A stretch of DNA of 22,395 nucleotides, from positions 1 to 22,395 of the forward strand of contig NZ_DATGNO010000166.1 of assembly GCF_035306705.1 (NCBI RefSeq), written 5' to 3'. This DNA comes from Xanthomarina sp035306705 (lineage in GTDB: Bacteria > Bacteroidota > Bacteroidia > Flavobacteriales > Flavobacteriaceae). Positions 1 to 8,395 of this stretch are shown here, in pieces; positions within the stretch are counted from its first letter, which is position 1, and every line of letters begins with the position of its first letter. Under the pieces are notes generated by a model that did not search any database, was not told where the DNA came from, and saw only the letters and a list, made by a program, of their open reading frames with translations. A program made the position numbers and the translations under genes.

Positions 1-95
1 GTTAGAGTCGGTTCAAAAACCTCGTAATTAAATAATAGAAATACAAGAAACGACAATTTCAAATAAAAGTACTAGGCAATCTAAAACAGTAATAC

Positions 96-839
96 ATGGC
101 ATTTAATATCAAGAAAAAATTACAAGTCTATATCAAGGACCGTATTACGGAAATTGGTAAAAACCAACAACAAACACAACAAGTTGTTTTGGATTATGCT
201 CAAATCAGTAGATTGTTTCCGGAGCCTAATTTTATTCCTTACACGGCATGGTCTATTTCGCCTAGTGTTATTTTGCATGTCTTAAACGATATTGTAATTA
301 ATAAGCGTCTAAATATTATTGAATTTGGTGCTGGGGCATCGACGCTATATATAGCTCAATTAATAAAAACGTTAAAACTACCCACTAAATTATATTCGGT
401 CGAATCAGATCAAGAGTGGTTAACCAAAATGCAAAATGATATTTTACGATTTGACCTTACAGATATTGTGACGTTTATTTATGCGCCATTGACAGCTGTG
501 GTTGAAGGACTTGGTCTAGGTGAGCAAAAACTATGGTATGATTCAGAGAAGATTACTGACGATTTACCCAATGAGCAAGAGTTCGATCTAGTTATAGTAG
601 ATGGGCCTTTTGGTGGCGGTACACCCTACGCACGCTATTCAGCAATACCATTTATAAAGGATAGACTGTCTGAAGAATATGGTGTGTTTTTGGATGACAC
701 TCAAAGAAAAGATGAACAAGAAATTACAGGACTATGGGGCCAAGTTTTGGGTGTTAAGCCTCAGTGTTTCCAGAGGTATACGTATTTTAAAAGTAGTAAG
801 TCTTTTGATACTACTCCTTACATGATATCGAATTTTTAA
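96..839 (+). CDS. Class I SAM-dependent methyltransferase
   Basis: The 247-residue protein has a Rossmann-type SAM-binding layout. A glycine-rich motif I, EFGAGAS, is at residues 76-82, an acidic motif (SVESD, 101-105) closes the second strand, and DLVIVDG (164-170) is the strand carrying the post-I acidic residue. These are seen directly and are typical of class I methyltransferases. There is no signal peptide or membrane segment, so it should act in the cytoplasm. As the first gene of a run of glycosyltransferases it probably O-methylates a sugar or lipid-linked intermediate; that substrate is inferred only from context. The ATG at 96 is the first good start, and I see no clear promoter in the 95 bases before it. 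The function class is fairly certain, the substrate unknown. Confidence 0.8.
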   Translation: MAFNIKKKLQVYIKDRITEIGKNQQQTQQVVLDYAQISRLFPEPNFIPYTAWSISPSVILHVLNDIVINKRLNIIEFGAGASTLYIAQLIKTLKLPTKLYSVESDQEWLTKMQNDILRFDLTDIVTFIYAPLTAVVEGLGLGEQKLWYDSEKITDDLPNEQEFDLVIVDGPFGGGTPYARYSAIPFIKDRLSEEYGVFLDDTQRKDEQEITGLWGQVLGVKPQCFQRYTYFKSSKSFDTTPYMISNF

Positions 840-873
840 AAAGATTGGAAATATAAAATCAGTAATTTTTATT

Positions 874-1851
874 ATGACAAATATTAAACCTTTAATTTCC
901 ATAATCATTCCTACTCTTAATCGCGCCCATTTAATTGGCGAGACGCTTAATTCCATTTTAGCGCAAACCTACAAAAACTGGGAGTGTATTGTAGTAGATG
1001 ACGGGAGTACAGATGATACTGAGGAATTACTTGATAGGTATATTACTAAAGATAGTCGATTTCAATACCATAAACGCCCAGATACGCATCTGCCGGGTGG
1101 TAATGGCGCTCGGAATTATGGGTTTGAGTTGAGTGTAGGTGAATATGTGCAGTGGTTTGATAGTGATGATTTGATGGTACCTGAAAAATTAGAGTTAGAA
1201 GCTAAAGCTTTATCTGAAAATGATGTAGATTTTGTGGTTAGTAAAAGGAAGTATTTTAATAAAAAAAACAACTCGTTTTTTAATTATGATTTTAAAGCGT
1301 CTGATGTTACTTTTGAGAGTTTCGCCATAGATTACATCAGTTGGCATACACCGGATTTAATGGTAAAACGTTCCATTGTTTCACCCATAAGATTTAATGA
1401 AGTAATGACAGCAGGGCAAGAGCATAATTTTAATTGCAAGCTCTTGTTGAGAACTAATAATTTATTTTATTTAGATGCTTTTTTAACATTGCGACGATAT
1501 AGTCCAGATTCCATACAGGGCAAGCGAGATCATTCAAAAGTTATTCATCTAAAAAAAATGTTTGAATCCAATTGGTACAATTATCTTGATATAAAAGATT
1601 TGGCAAATTCCCCTAAATTCAATAGATACTCATTGTTACAGTGTGTGCATTGCTATTTGCAACTTAAGAACAATATTCCTTTACCACTCACTTTTATGGA
1701 AGAATTAAAAGCCGTTTTTCCAAAGCGGTATTATTGGTTTTATTTGGCTAGGGTTTCAAGTTTTACGTTTGGTAAGTATTATAAATTTTATGAGTTATTG
1801 AGGCAAGATGAGGTTTTTAATACCTATGCTTTAAAGAAAAATAAAACGTGA
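874..1851 (+). CDS. Glycosyltransferase family 2
   Basis: This 325-residue protein has a GT-A fold at its N-terminus: IIIPTLNR (about residues 10-17), the nucleotide-binding motif VDDGSTDDT (41-49), GGNGARN (75-81) and the metal-binding DSDD (96-99). An acidic pair in AGQEHNF (about 180-186) is at the place expected for the catalytic-base region. These are the hallmarks of inverting GT2 enzymes that move a sugar from a nucleotide donor to a lipid-linked acceptor on the cytoplasmic face. No membrane segment is obvious. It follows the methyltransferase after 34 bases and probably shares its transcript. The donor sugar cannot be read from the sequence. Confidence 0.88.
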   Translation: MTNIKPLISIIIPTLNRAHLIGETLNSILAQTYKNWECIVVDDGSTDDTEELLDRYITKDSRFQYHKRPDTHLPGGNGARNYGFELSVGEYVQWFDSDDLMVPEKLELEAKALSENDVDFVVSKRKYFNKKNNSFFNYDFKASDVTFESFAIDYISWHTPDLMVKRSIVSPIRFNEVMTAGQEHNFNCKLLLRTNNLFYLDAFLTLRRYSPDSIQGKRDHSKVIHLKKMFESNWYNYLDIKDLANSPKFNRYSLLQCVHCYLQLKNNIPLPLTFMEELKAVFPKRYYWFYLARVSSFTFGKYYKFYELLRQDEVFNTYALKKNKT

Positions 1852-1906
1852 TAATATTGTTGACTTCTCAAAAAATAGTCAAGAGTTTATTAAAACCTAA
1901 AGCAAA

Positions 1907-2818
1907 ATGATTCATTACCTATATAACTTTTATTTAACTAGAAAACCCTTAAAAAAAGAAAACAAATTAATCTCATGGTTCCATTGGCAGCTTTATAAAT
2001 ACTTGAAAGTTAATTTGGTTCGTTATTATAAGCGTGTTTCTTTTAATCTTTTGGGGGTTGATGCTACAAGTGATGTTATTGTGAGCTTGACCTCTTTTCC
2101 TGCAAGAATAGATGTAGTTCATTTGGCCATAAAAAGTATACTAAATCAAACTCAAAAACCTAAAAAGATTGTGTTATGGCTAGGTGAAGAATATTTCCCT
2201 ATGGGTGAAGATGTTTTACCGAGTTCATTGCTAGCATTAAAGTCTTTAGGCTTGGAAATTGCCTTTTGCGAAGATATTAAAGCACACACCAAGTACTATT
2301 ATGCTTTTCAGAAATACCCTAACAATCTTATTGTTACAGTTGATGATGATATTATATATCCTATTAATCTATTAAAGAATTTACGAGGAACCTATCAAAA
2401 ATATCCCCATTGTGTTGTTGCCAATCGTGTACGTAATATGAAAATTGAAAATGATATAATTAAACCCTATAGACAGTGGGGAATTAATAGATTGAACACC
2501 AGAGGGCCTTCTAAAAAGTTGTTTGCTACAGGCGTTGGAGGTGTGTTATATCAGCCGGGCTTTTTCTTAAAATCTTTTTTTGATATTGAAGGCATAAAGA
2601 AAACCAATTGCATTGGTGATGATATTTGGTTAAAAGCTGGACAGGTTACAAACAACATTCCAGTAGTTTTTACAGATTATTACTTTAAACCATTTATTGA
2701 AATCCCTGAATCTCAAACGGAAAGTTTAAACTCAAAAAATGTATTTGGTAGTGATAATGATCGCCAAATTAAAGATGTATTTGAGTATTTTGGAATTAGC
2801 CAAGAATCTTTTGAATAA
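1907..2818 (+). CDS. Putative GT-A-type glycosyltransferase (VSLTSFPAR/DDD family)
   Basis: The 303-residue protein starts with a basic, aromatic stretch of about 50 residues, then VSLTSFPAR (59-67), a strand-rich region with KKIVLWLGEEYFP (86-98), and VTVDDDIIYP (143-152), whose triple Asp fits a DXD-type metal site. GVGGVLY (209-215) and GDDIWLK (about 237-243) follow. This pattern matches a group of polysaccharide-locus proteins related to GT2 enzymes but lacking the usual DDGS signature. It is probably cytoplasmic and adds one sugar of the repeat unit. It lies 55 bases after the GT2 gene and is followed by a 134-base gap, so a transcript may end or begin there. The glycosyltransferase assignment is good; family number and donor are uncertain. 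Confidence 0.72.
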   Translation: MIHYLYNFYLTRKPLKKENKLISWFHWQLYKYLKVNLVRYYKRVSFNLLGVDATSDVIVSLTSFPARIDVVHLAIKSILNQTQKPKKIVLWLGEEYFPMGEDVLPSSLLALKSLGLEIAFCEDIKAHTKYYYAFQKYPNNLIVTVDDDIIYPINLLKNLRGTYQKYPHCVVANRVRNMKIENDIIKPYRQWGINRLNTRGPSKKLFATGVGGVLYQPGFFLKSFFDIEGIKKTNCIGDDIWLKAGQVTNNIPVVFTDYYFKPFIEIPESQTESLNSKNVFGSDNDRQIKDVFEYFGISQESFE

Positions 2819-2862
2819 GAAAGATTATTTCTATTACTGACTACGTTTATTTGTTTTAGCTC

Positions 2863-2875
2863 TTACAAGTTGTAA
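2863..2875. repeat. 13-bp palindrome TTACAAGTTGTAA in gap
   Basis: A perfect inverted repeat (TTACAA, one central base, TTGTAA) lies in the 134-base gap between the third gene and the asparagine-synthetase-like gene. The loop is too short for a terminator hairpin; it could be a protein-binding site, or chance in AT-rich DNA. Confidence 0.3.
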
Positions 2876-2931
2876 TTTTTATTATTCTTTATCATATTTT
2901 AAACAAACCTCTCAAAAGTCTTAAAATTTGT

Positions 2932-2939
2932 TATCTTCG
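2932..2939 (+). promoter_or_regulatory. Weak candidate -7 box (TATCTTCG)
   Basis: TATCTTCG matches the Bacteroidota -7 consensus TAnnTTTG except for one base and lies 13 bases before the ATG at 2953, in one of the larger gaps of the window. There is no TTG -33 element at the usual distance, so this is weak support for a promoter of the gene that follows. Confidence 0.2.
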
Positions 2940-2952
2940 ATTACGTTATACT

Positions 2953-4341
2953 ATGAACACCATTAGAACTCCCATTATTCCCTTAGAACAGACCTTTACG
3001 AAGGTTAAGGAACCTCGTGCTCTTCATTATGAGGCCATTTGCGTGTTTGTGGCTACAGGTTTTTTTTTGGAAAAGGATAGTTTTTATAAAGATGAACAGA
3101 TTTTGCAGCCAGGGATAGATTATGTTTTGGATTGTAATGGAGTGATTCAAAAACAAACCCCGTATTTTAAATGGTTTCATGAGCCTCGGGATATTTCTTT
3201 TAATACGGCTTTAGACGAATTTACCGATTTGTTTGAAACGATTGTTAAGGAGCAAACGGGTAATAATCGTGTGTTGTTACCTTTGTCAGGTGGTTTGGAT
3301 AGCCGAAGCCAAGCGGTGGCATTAAAATATTTGGGAGCTGATGTGCATAGTTATTCTTATTCGTTTGCTGGTGGTTTTAAGGAACATAAAATTAGTGAGC
3401 AGATAGCCAAAGCCTGTGGTTTTCCTTTTGATCCGTTTATTATTCCACCTAATTATTTATGGGGTGTGCTAGATGGCGCAGCCGATATTAACCAATGTTA
3501 TTCAGAATTTACGCACCCGAGACAAATGGCTGTTTTAGAGAAATTTAAAAGCATGAAAGGTGAGTTTTCACTCGGCCATTGGGGAGATGTATTATTTGAT
3601 CGTGGGATAGCGGAGCAAGATGCTCATTTATCAGAATTAGATTTAATTTATAAAAAAGTGATTAAAAAAGGTGGTTTAGCTGTGGCGAGTGCCTTATGGA
3701 AATCTTGGAATTTGGAGGGCGATTTTCAAGCTTATTTGAAATCCCGGATTCAAACATTGTTAGATCAGATAGATATAGCTGATACAGGAGCTAAAATACG
3801 GGCTTTTAAAAGTTTGTATTGGGCGCCGCGATGGACTTCCGTGAGCTTAAGTTTTTTTAAGGCAGTCCATCCTGTGCAATTGCCCTATTATGATAACCGT
3901 ATGTGCCAGTTTATCTGTGAAATCCCTGAAGCTTATTTAGCTGATAGAAAAATGCAAATAGCCTATATAAAAAACAGAAACCCAAAAGTGGCTGCAATTC
4001 CTTGGCAAGATCAGATGCCTTATAATCTGTATAATTATCATAAAAACAAATCGCCATACAATCTACCGTATCGCATTAAAAATAAAATAAAACACAAGAC
4101 CCGTGCCTTGATTGGTAACAAATACATTCAACGCAATTGGGAATTACAATTTTTAGGTAATCAAAACGAAGCCAAATTACTCAGTTATCTTTATCATCCT
4201 GAATTTTTAGACTTTGTGGAGAAAGACGTTGTTGATAGTTTGTATCAAAAATTTAAATCTGAAGATTCTGTCTTCTATTCGCATGCGGTGAGTATGCTAT
4301 TGACCTTATCTGTATGGAATTCAAAATTTAATAACTTATAA
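2953..4341 (+). CDS. Asparagine-synthetase-like protein without glutaminase nucleophile
   Basis: The 462-residue protein has the ATP-pyrophosphatase PP-loop LSGGLDSR (111-118), a second motif GHWGDVLFD (208-216) at the place of the GDGGDELF motif of AsnB, and PYYDNRMCQF (about 311-320), which resembles the conserved VPFLD region. These mark an asparagine synthase C-terminal domain that would adenylate a carboxylate. The N-terminus reads MNTIR, so the Cys-2 nucleophile of the Ntn glutaminase domain is absent and the first ~100 residues are at most a vestige of it. It may use free ammonia or an amine, or another protein may supply nitrogen. A full amidotransferase lies 1.1 kb downstream. An uninterrupted T9 run occurs at codons 36-39. 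Target unknown; in this setting a uronic acid carboxylate is plausible. Confidence 0.78.
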   Translation: MNTIRTPIIPLEQTFTKVKEPRALHYEAICVFVATGFFLEKDSFYKDEQILQPGIDYVLDCNGVIQKQTPYFKWFHEPRDISFNTALDEFTDLFETIVKEQTGNNRVLLPLSGGLDSRSQAVALKYLGADVHSYSYSFAGGFKEHKISEQIAKACGFPFDPFIIPPNYLWGVLDGAADINQCYSEFTHPRQMAVLEKFKSMKGEFSLGHWGDVLFDRGIAEQDAHLSELDLIYKKVIKKGGLAVASALWKSWNLEGDFQAYLKSRIQTLLDQIDIADTGAKIRAFKSLYWAPRWTSVSLSFFKAVHPVQLPYYDNRMCQFICEIPEAYLADRKMQIAYIKNRNPKVAAIPWQDQMPYNLYNYHKNKSPYNLPYRIKNKIKHKTRALIGNKYIQRNWELQFLGNQNEAKLLSYLYHPEFLDFVEKDVVDSLYQKFKSEDSVFYSHAVSMLLTLSVWNSKFNNL

Positions 4342-4344
4342 GCA

Positions 4345-5364
4345 TTGGAAGAGCCCGTTTTAAATAAACAAGTTATTTCTCAATTGGTCAGCATTATTAT
4401 TCCCGTTTATAATGGTGAATTATATATTAAAGCTGCTTATAATCTTTTAATTGATCAAAATCTACCAGAATTTGAAATCCTTTTTATTGATAATAATTCA
4501 ACCGATAATTCTATAATTTTAATTAAAGATATTTTAAAAACTGATTCCCGTGTTTCTCTTTATAAAGAATCTGTTCAAGGTGCAGCTTCAGCACGAAATA
4601 CAGGTTTAAAATATGCCAAAGGTGAATTTATTTATTTATTTGATGTGGATGATGAGCTGTTTGACAACGCCTTAAATGCCTTATTAGAAGTGTTAATACA
4701 TAATGAAAGCTTAGATAGTGTTCATGGCAATACGGTAAAATCGAAGTTGAAACTAAAGTCCACCGAAATCACCCAACCTGACACCAATAAACTCACGATT
4801 CCGGAGCCATGTTATTGGGGATTGCGGTGGATGACCTACAGTACCTTACCAGGAACACCTAGTTTTTTACATAGAAAACATGTTTTTGATAAAATCGGTA
4901 GTTTTAATCCACAATTAAAGTTGGGTGAAGATGCAGCTTTTCATGTCAAATTAGGGATGGAGTGTCAAGTAGCGCATTTAGATAAAAACATTCTATTGTA
5001 TTTTAGACACCCACAATCTACCGTATCTAATCAAAACAAAAAGCAAGAGAAGGTATTCACCTATTGGGAACCCTTAATCCATGAACATATTCCTTATCTG
5101 TTAGCGCATGAGGTACCGCTCGCTTTTAAAAAGCAGGTTTTAGTTCGGGTCTATGGCTCTATTCCGCACATGTTATATTTAACGAATGGCTTTGTACAAA
5201 AGAAACAATTAAAAAAGAAATTATTACAAGATATAAAACCTTTGAAAATTCCGATTATTTTAAGACCTTTTATTACTGTTGTTATGCTTTCAGGAAACAT
5301 AAATCTTTATAAGGTATATGTGTATTACGTACTAAAATATTATATGAAGTATGTGGTTAAATAA
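4345..5364 (+). CDS. Glycosyltransferase family 2 (TTG start)
   Basis: A typical GT2 domain is visible: SIIIPVYNG (16-24), IDNNSTDNS (48-56), GAASARNTG (79-87) and the metal site FDVDDE (99-104), with LGEDAAFH further on as the acceptor/catalytic-base region. The protein is 339 residues long and probably cytoplasmic. No ATG precedes the fold. The first possible start is TTG at 4345, three bases after the TAA of the preceding gene and in the same frame; a second TTG at 4384 would give MVSIIIPVYNG, a very typical GT2 N-terminus. I give the longer form but cannot choose between them. The position suggests translation coupled to the preceding gene by termination and re-initiation. Donor sugar unknown. 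Confidence 0.82.
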   Translation: MEEPVLNKQVISQLVSIIIPVYNGELYIKAAYNLLIDQNLPEFEILFIDNNSTDNSIILIKDILKTDSRVSLYKESVQGAASARNTGLKYAKGEFIYLFDVDDELFDNALNALLEVLIHNESLDSVHGNTVKSKLKLKSTEITQPDTNKLTIPEPCYWGLRWMTYSTLPGTPSFLHRKHVFDKIGSFNPQLKLGEDAAFHVKLGMECQVAHLDKNILLYFRHPQSTVSNQNKKQEKVFTYWEPLIHEHIPYLLAHEVPLAFKKQVLVRVYGSIPHMLYLTNGFVQKKQLKKKLLQDIKPLKIPIILRPFITVVMLSGNINLYKVYVYYVLKYYMKYVVK

Positions 5365-5444
5365 GCCTAAAGTATCCTGTGATATGGTATTAAAAGAATT
5401 TGAACCTGTTTCTAATTAATATTTTAATATAAGATAATTTATTC

Positions 5445-7274
5445 ATGTGTGGATTTTTAGTCGAATACAATTTGTCAGACCAACAAGCATTAAACAAGGC
5501 TCATTTTTTAGAGTTGTTAATGCTATCACATAAACGTGGACCTGATAGTCGTGGATATGTCTCGATAGAGCCGCATGTACAAATGGGCTTCAATAGGTTG
5601 TCTATAATGGATACCTCCAAAGCAGGAGAGCAACCGATGCAGAGTCCAAATAAAAAATACAGCATAGTTTTTAATGGTGAAATCTATAATCATTTAGAAT
5701 TAAGAAATAAAATTAATCATACTAGTTATAGGGGGCGTAGTGATACCGAAACCATAACCGTTTGTTTAGAAGCTTGGGGGATAGAAAAAACGGTGAAAGC
5801 CCTTAATGGCATGTTTGCAATAGTGATTTATAATCATCAAACTCAAGAGTTAAGTTTGATTAGAGATTTTGCAGGCATTAAGCCGTTGTTTTTTGGCTGG
5901 GATGGTAAGACATTAATAGCAGCCAGTCAATATGATCAAGTTATAGGGCATCCTTCCTTTTCGGGTAAATCCATTAATTCGCAGGTTTTAAAATTATACT
6001 TAGAGCAACACTTCATGCCAGCTCCATTTGGGCTTTATGAGGATACTTTTCAAGTCTTGCCAGGTGAAATAATTACCTTTAACAAACACGGTGTAAAAAA
6101 GCACTTACGTTATTGGGAGTTACCAGTTAGACAAGAAAATTATATTGTCAACGCTCAGGAAGCAGAAATTTTTATTGGAGAAACTCTAGATAATAGTGTG
6201 CAAAATCAATTACTTTCTGACGTACCGGTAGGCGCTTTTTTATCCGGTGGTGTGGATTCAACCTTAATTATTAGTTCCTTAAAGAAATTTCGCGATAATA
6301 TACAGGTGTTTACAATAGGTTCAGATAGTAAAATACATGACGAATCTGAACGTGCTAAGCAGTTTGCGGGCGCTTTAGATTTGCAACAAAGTATTTGGCG
6401 CTTAAATGCTAAAGATATGCTTTCCCATTGGGATGAAGCGATGAAAGCCTTACACGAGCCTATGGCAGATTTTAGTATCTTACCTACCTATTTGGTTTCT
6501 AAATTAGCGAAAAAGCAAGTTACGGTGGTATTAAGTGGTGACGGAGGCGACGAATTGTTTTTTGGTTATGAACGGTTTTGGAGCATTGGTAAGAATATTG
6601 GGTTCCAACATTACCCGAGTTTAATTCGTAAGGGTTTATATGGTTTAGATAAGTATGTAAGTGGCAATAAAAACCTGAACGCGGTGCTTTTGGCAGCTAG
6701 TCAGGCTAATGCACAACAGGGATTACATTCTAGATTTAGAAAAGAGTGGTTAAATTCTTTGGCACCTGATTTGAAAGATATTTCTTTACCAGAAACTTAC
6801 CAGGTGTACAATTATAAAAACTCCAAAGATGTTAGGGTCTTATTGCAACATATGCGACATGCGGAGTTTTATGGGATGATGCAAAAAACTTTAAGAAAAG
6901 TAGATTTAGCCAGTATGGAAAATAGTTTGGAAGTACGTGTTCCTTTTTTGGATAAACAGATGATTGAAGCTAGCTTACAAATAGACCCTTTATTGAGTTA
7001 TGGTAAAAACAAAAGTAAACAAGTACTAAAGAATGTTTTGCATAGACGTATTCCATCCGTGCCAATAGAAACTGTGAAAAAGGGCTTTTCCATCCCGTTA
7101 AGTGGTTGGCTTCGGGAGGATTTAAAATCGCTATTTACAGAGCGTTTATTGGATGCTGATTTAACGAATTTTGGTTTTGAACGCAGTGCCATAGAACATA
7201 TGTTACAGCAACATGCTACTAAGAAGCAGGATTTAAAATGGCCTTTATTTACTTTATATGCCTTACTTAAATGA
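5445..7274 (+). CDS. asnB: Asparagine synthase-type glutamine amidotransferase
   Basis: This 609-residue protein is a complete AsnB-type enzyme. Its Met is followed by the catalytic Cys-2 (MCGF). The glutaminase domain shows RGPDSRG (31-37), RLSIMD (51-56), NGEIYNH (77-83) and SDTE (99-102). The synthetase domain has LSGGVDST (266-273), LSGDGGDELFFGY (363-375) and a SLEVRVPFLD segment near residue 497. The chemistry is ATP-dependent amide formation with nitrogen from glutamine. Within a polysaccharide locus, homologues of this type (WbpS-like) are thought to convert a uronic-acid carboxylate to an amide rather than to make asparagine; that substrate is an inference from context. Its TGA overlaps the ATG of the next gene (ATGA, 7271-7274), so the two are translationally coupled. 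Confidence 0.9.
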   Translation: MCGFLVEYNLSDQQALNKAHFLELLMLSHKRGPDSRGYVSIEPHVQMGFNRLSIMDTSKAGEQPMQSPNKKYSIVFNGEIYNHLELRNKINHTSYRGRSDTETITVCLEAWGIEKTVKALNGMFAIVIYNHQTQELSLIRDFAGIKPLFFGWDGKTLIAASQYDQVIGHPSFSGKSINSQVLKLYLEQHFMPAPFGLYEDTFQVLPGEIITFNKHGVKKHLRYWELPVRQENYIVNAQEAEIFIGETLDNSVQNQLLSDVPVGAFLSGGVDSTLIISSLKKFRDNIQVFTIGSDSKIHDESERAKQFAGALDLQQSIWRLNAKDMLSHWDEAMKALHEPMADFSILPTYLVSKLAKKQVTVVLSGDGGDELFFGYERFWSIGKNIGFQHYPSLIRKGLYGLDKYVSGNKNLNAVLLAASQANAQQGLHSRFRKEWLNSLAPDLKDISLPETYQVYNYKNSKDVRVLLQHMRHAEFYGMMQKTLRKVDLASMENSLEVRVPFLDKQMIEASLQIDPLLSYGKNKSKQVLKNVLHRRIPSVPIETVKKGFSIPLSGWLREDLKSLFTERLLDADLTNFGFERSAIEHMLQQHATKKQDLKWPLFTLYALLK

Positions 7275-8392
7275 TTAAAATTTTATTTACCATTCCAAAT
7301 TTTGATACAGCCGGTAGTGGCAAGGCCTTACTTCACGTTGCTAAAAGATTAAACCCTAATATTTTTGAAGTTCACATCGCCTGTATGCACAGGCGTGGGG
7401 GATTTTTTAAAACAGTTGAGGCCTCCGGGATACCTATTCATATTATACAATATACCACAAACATGAAGCCTTATGTTAAAGGTTTGGCTTCTTGTTATCA
7501 GATTAGTAAGAAACTAAAAGCCATTGGACCAGACATCATTCATAGCTTTCATTATGCCGCTGATTATTCTGAACCTTTAGCGGCAAAAATGGCTGGGATT
7601 AAATGGGTTTATACCAAAAAGAATATGAATTGGGGTGGCGCTTCTAAAAATGCTTGGTATTTAAGAAGTTTTTTAGCAACTGCCATAGCAATTCAGAATA
7701 CGGATATGAAAAGAGAGTTTTTTAAGAATTCAAATAAAACGGTTTTGATTCCGAGAGGGGTGGATGTGGAAATCTTTCAGCCGCTAGAGAAAAATTTAAG
7801 TGTAGCGCAAGAATGGCAATTAAATTTAGATCAACGTATTTTAATGTGTGTGGCTAATTTGGTACCGGTAAAAGGGATTGAAGTTCTACTACAAGCCTTT
7901 AAAATGATTTATAAAGAGTGTTACGAATGGAAGTTAATGTTTGTAGGGGATTACAATAATCCCTATGGGGAACAAATGATTGCGTTAGCAACTAGTTTAG
8001 GTTTAAATGATCAAGTATTATTTGTTGGAAAGCAAAATAACGTACAAGATTATTTAAGTTTGGCTGAAATAGTGGTTTTACCTACTCTTAATTCAGGAAG
8101 AAGAGAGGGTTCTCCAGTGTCTTTATTGGAAGCAATGGCGAGTGGAAAGAGTGTTTTAGGTTCTGATGTGTCAGGAATAAAAGATCAATTGCAACCTTTT
8201 CCAGAACATTTGGTTAAGGCAGGAGATGTCAACGCATGGTGTTCTGCATTATTAGCTTGTTGCTCCAATACCCGAGAGATGAATACACAGATTGGAAGCC
8301 AATTTAGAGACTATGTGCTTAAGCATTACCATGTAGACAAAGAAGTAAATAATTGTCAGGAATTATATTTTAAACTCCTTAGTAAATCGTGA
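7271..8392 (+). CDS. Glycosyltransferase family 4
   Basis: The 373-residue protein has a two-Rossmann (GT-B) layout. The N-terminal part opens with a strand and FDTAGSGKALLHVA (11-24), where many GT4 enzymes have GGAE. PRGVD (161-165) marks the domain linker, and VANLVPVKG (204-212) starts the donor-binding domain. The EX7E motif EGSPVSLLE (E279, E287) is followed by a hydrophobic AMASG stretch typical of retaining GT4 enzymes. It would transfer a sugar from a nucleotide donor on the cytoplasmic side of the membrane. It overlaps the amidotransferase gene by four bases and is three bases from the MBOAT gene, indicating one transcript. The specific sugar is unknown. Confidence 0.9.
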   Translation: MIKILFTIPNFDTAGSGKALLHVAKRLNPNIFEVHIACMHRRGGFFKTVEASGIPIHIIQYTTNMKPYVKGLASCYQISKKLKAIGPDIIHSFHYAADYSEPLAAKMAGIKWVYTKKNMNWGGASKNAWYLRSFLATAIAIQNTDMKREFFKNSNKTVLIPRGVDVEIFQPLEKNLSVAQEWQLNLDQRILMCVANLVPVKGIEVLLQAFKMIYKECYEWKLMFVGDYNNPYGEQMIALATSLGLNDQVLFVGKQNNVQDYLSLAEIVVLPTLNSGRREGSPVSLLEAMASGKSVLGSDVSGIKDQLQPFPEHLVKAGDVNAWCSALLACCSNTREMNTQIGSQFRDYVLKHYHVDKEVNNCQELYFKLLSKS

Positions 8393-8395
8393 TAC

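Noticed and set aside
1..95. Possible end of an upstream gene (frames ending at TAA 25-27 or TAA 29-31)
   Set aside because: Only eight or nine codons are visible in either frame, with no recognisable motif, so neither can be called a gene end.
732..956. Minus-strand open frame across the methyltransferase/GT2 junction
   Set aside because: It overlaps two well-supported + strand genes, has no family motif and is best explained as a shadow frame.
2983..3180. Minus-strand open frame inside the asparagine-synthetase-like gene
   Set aside because: Fully contained in a gene with clear motifs on the other strand; no recognisable domain.
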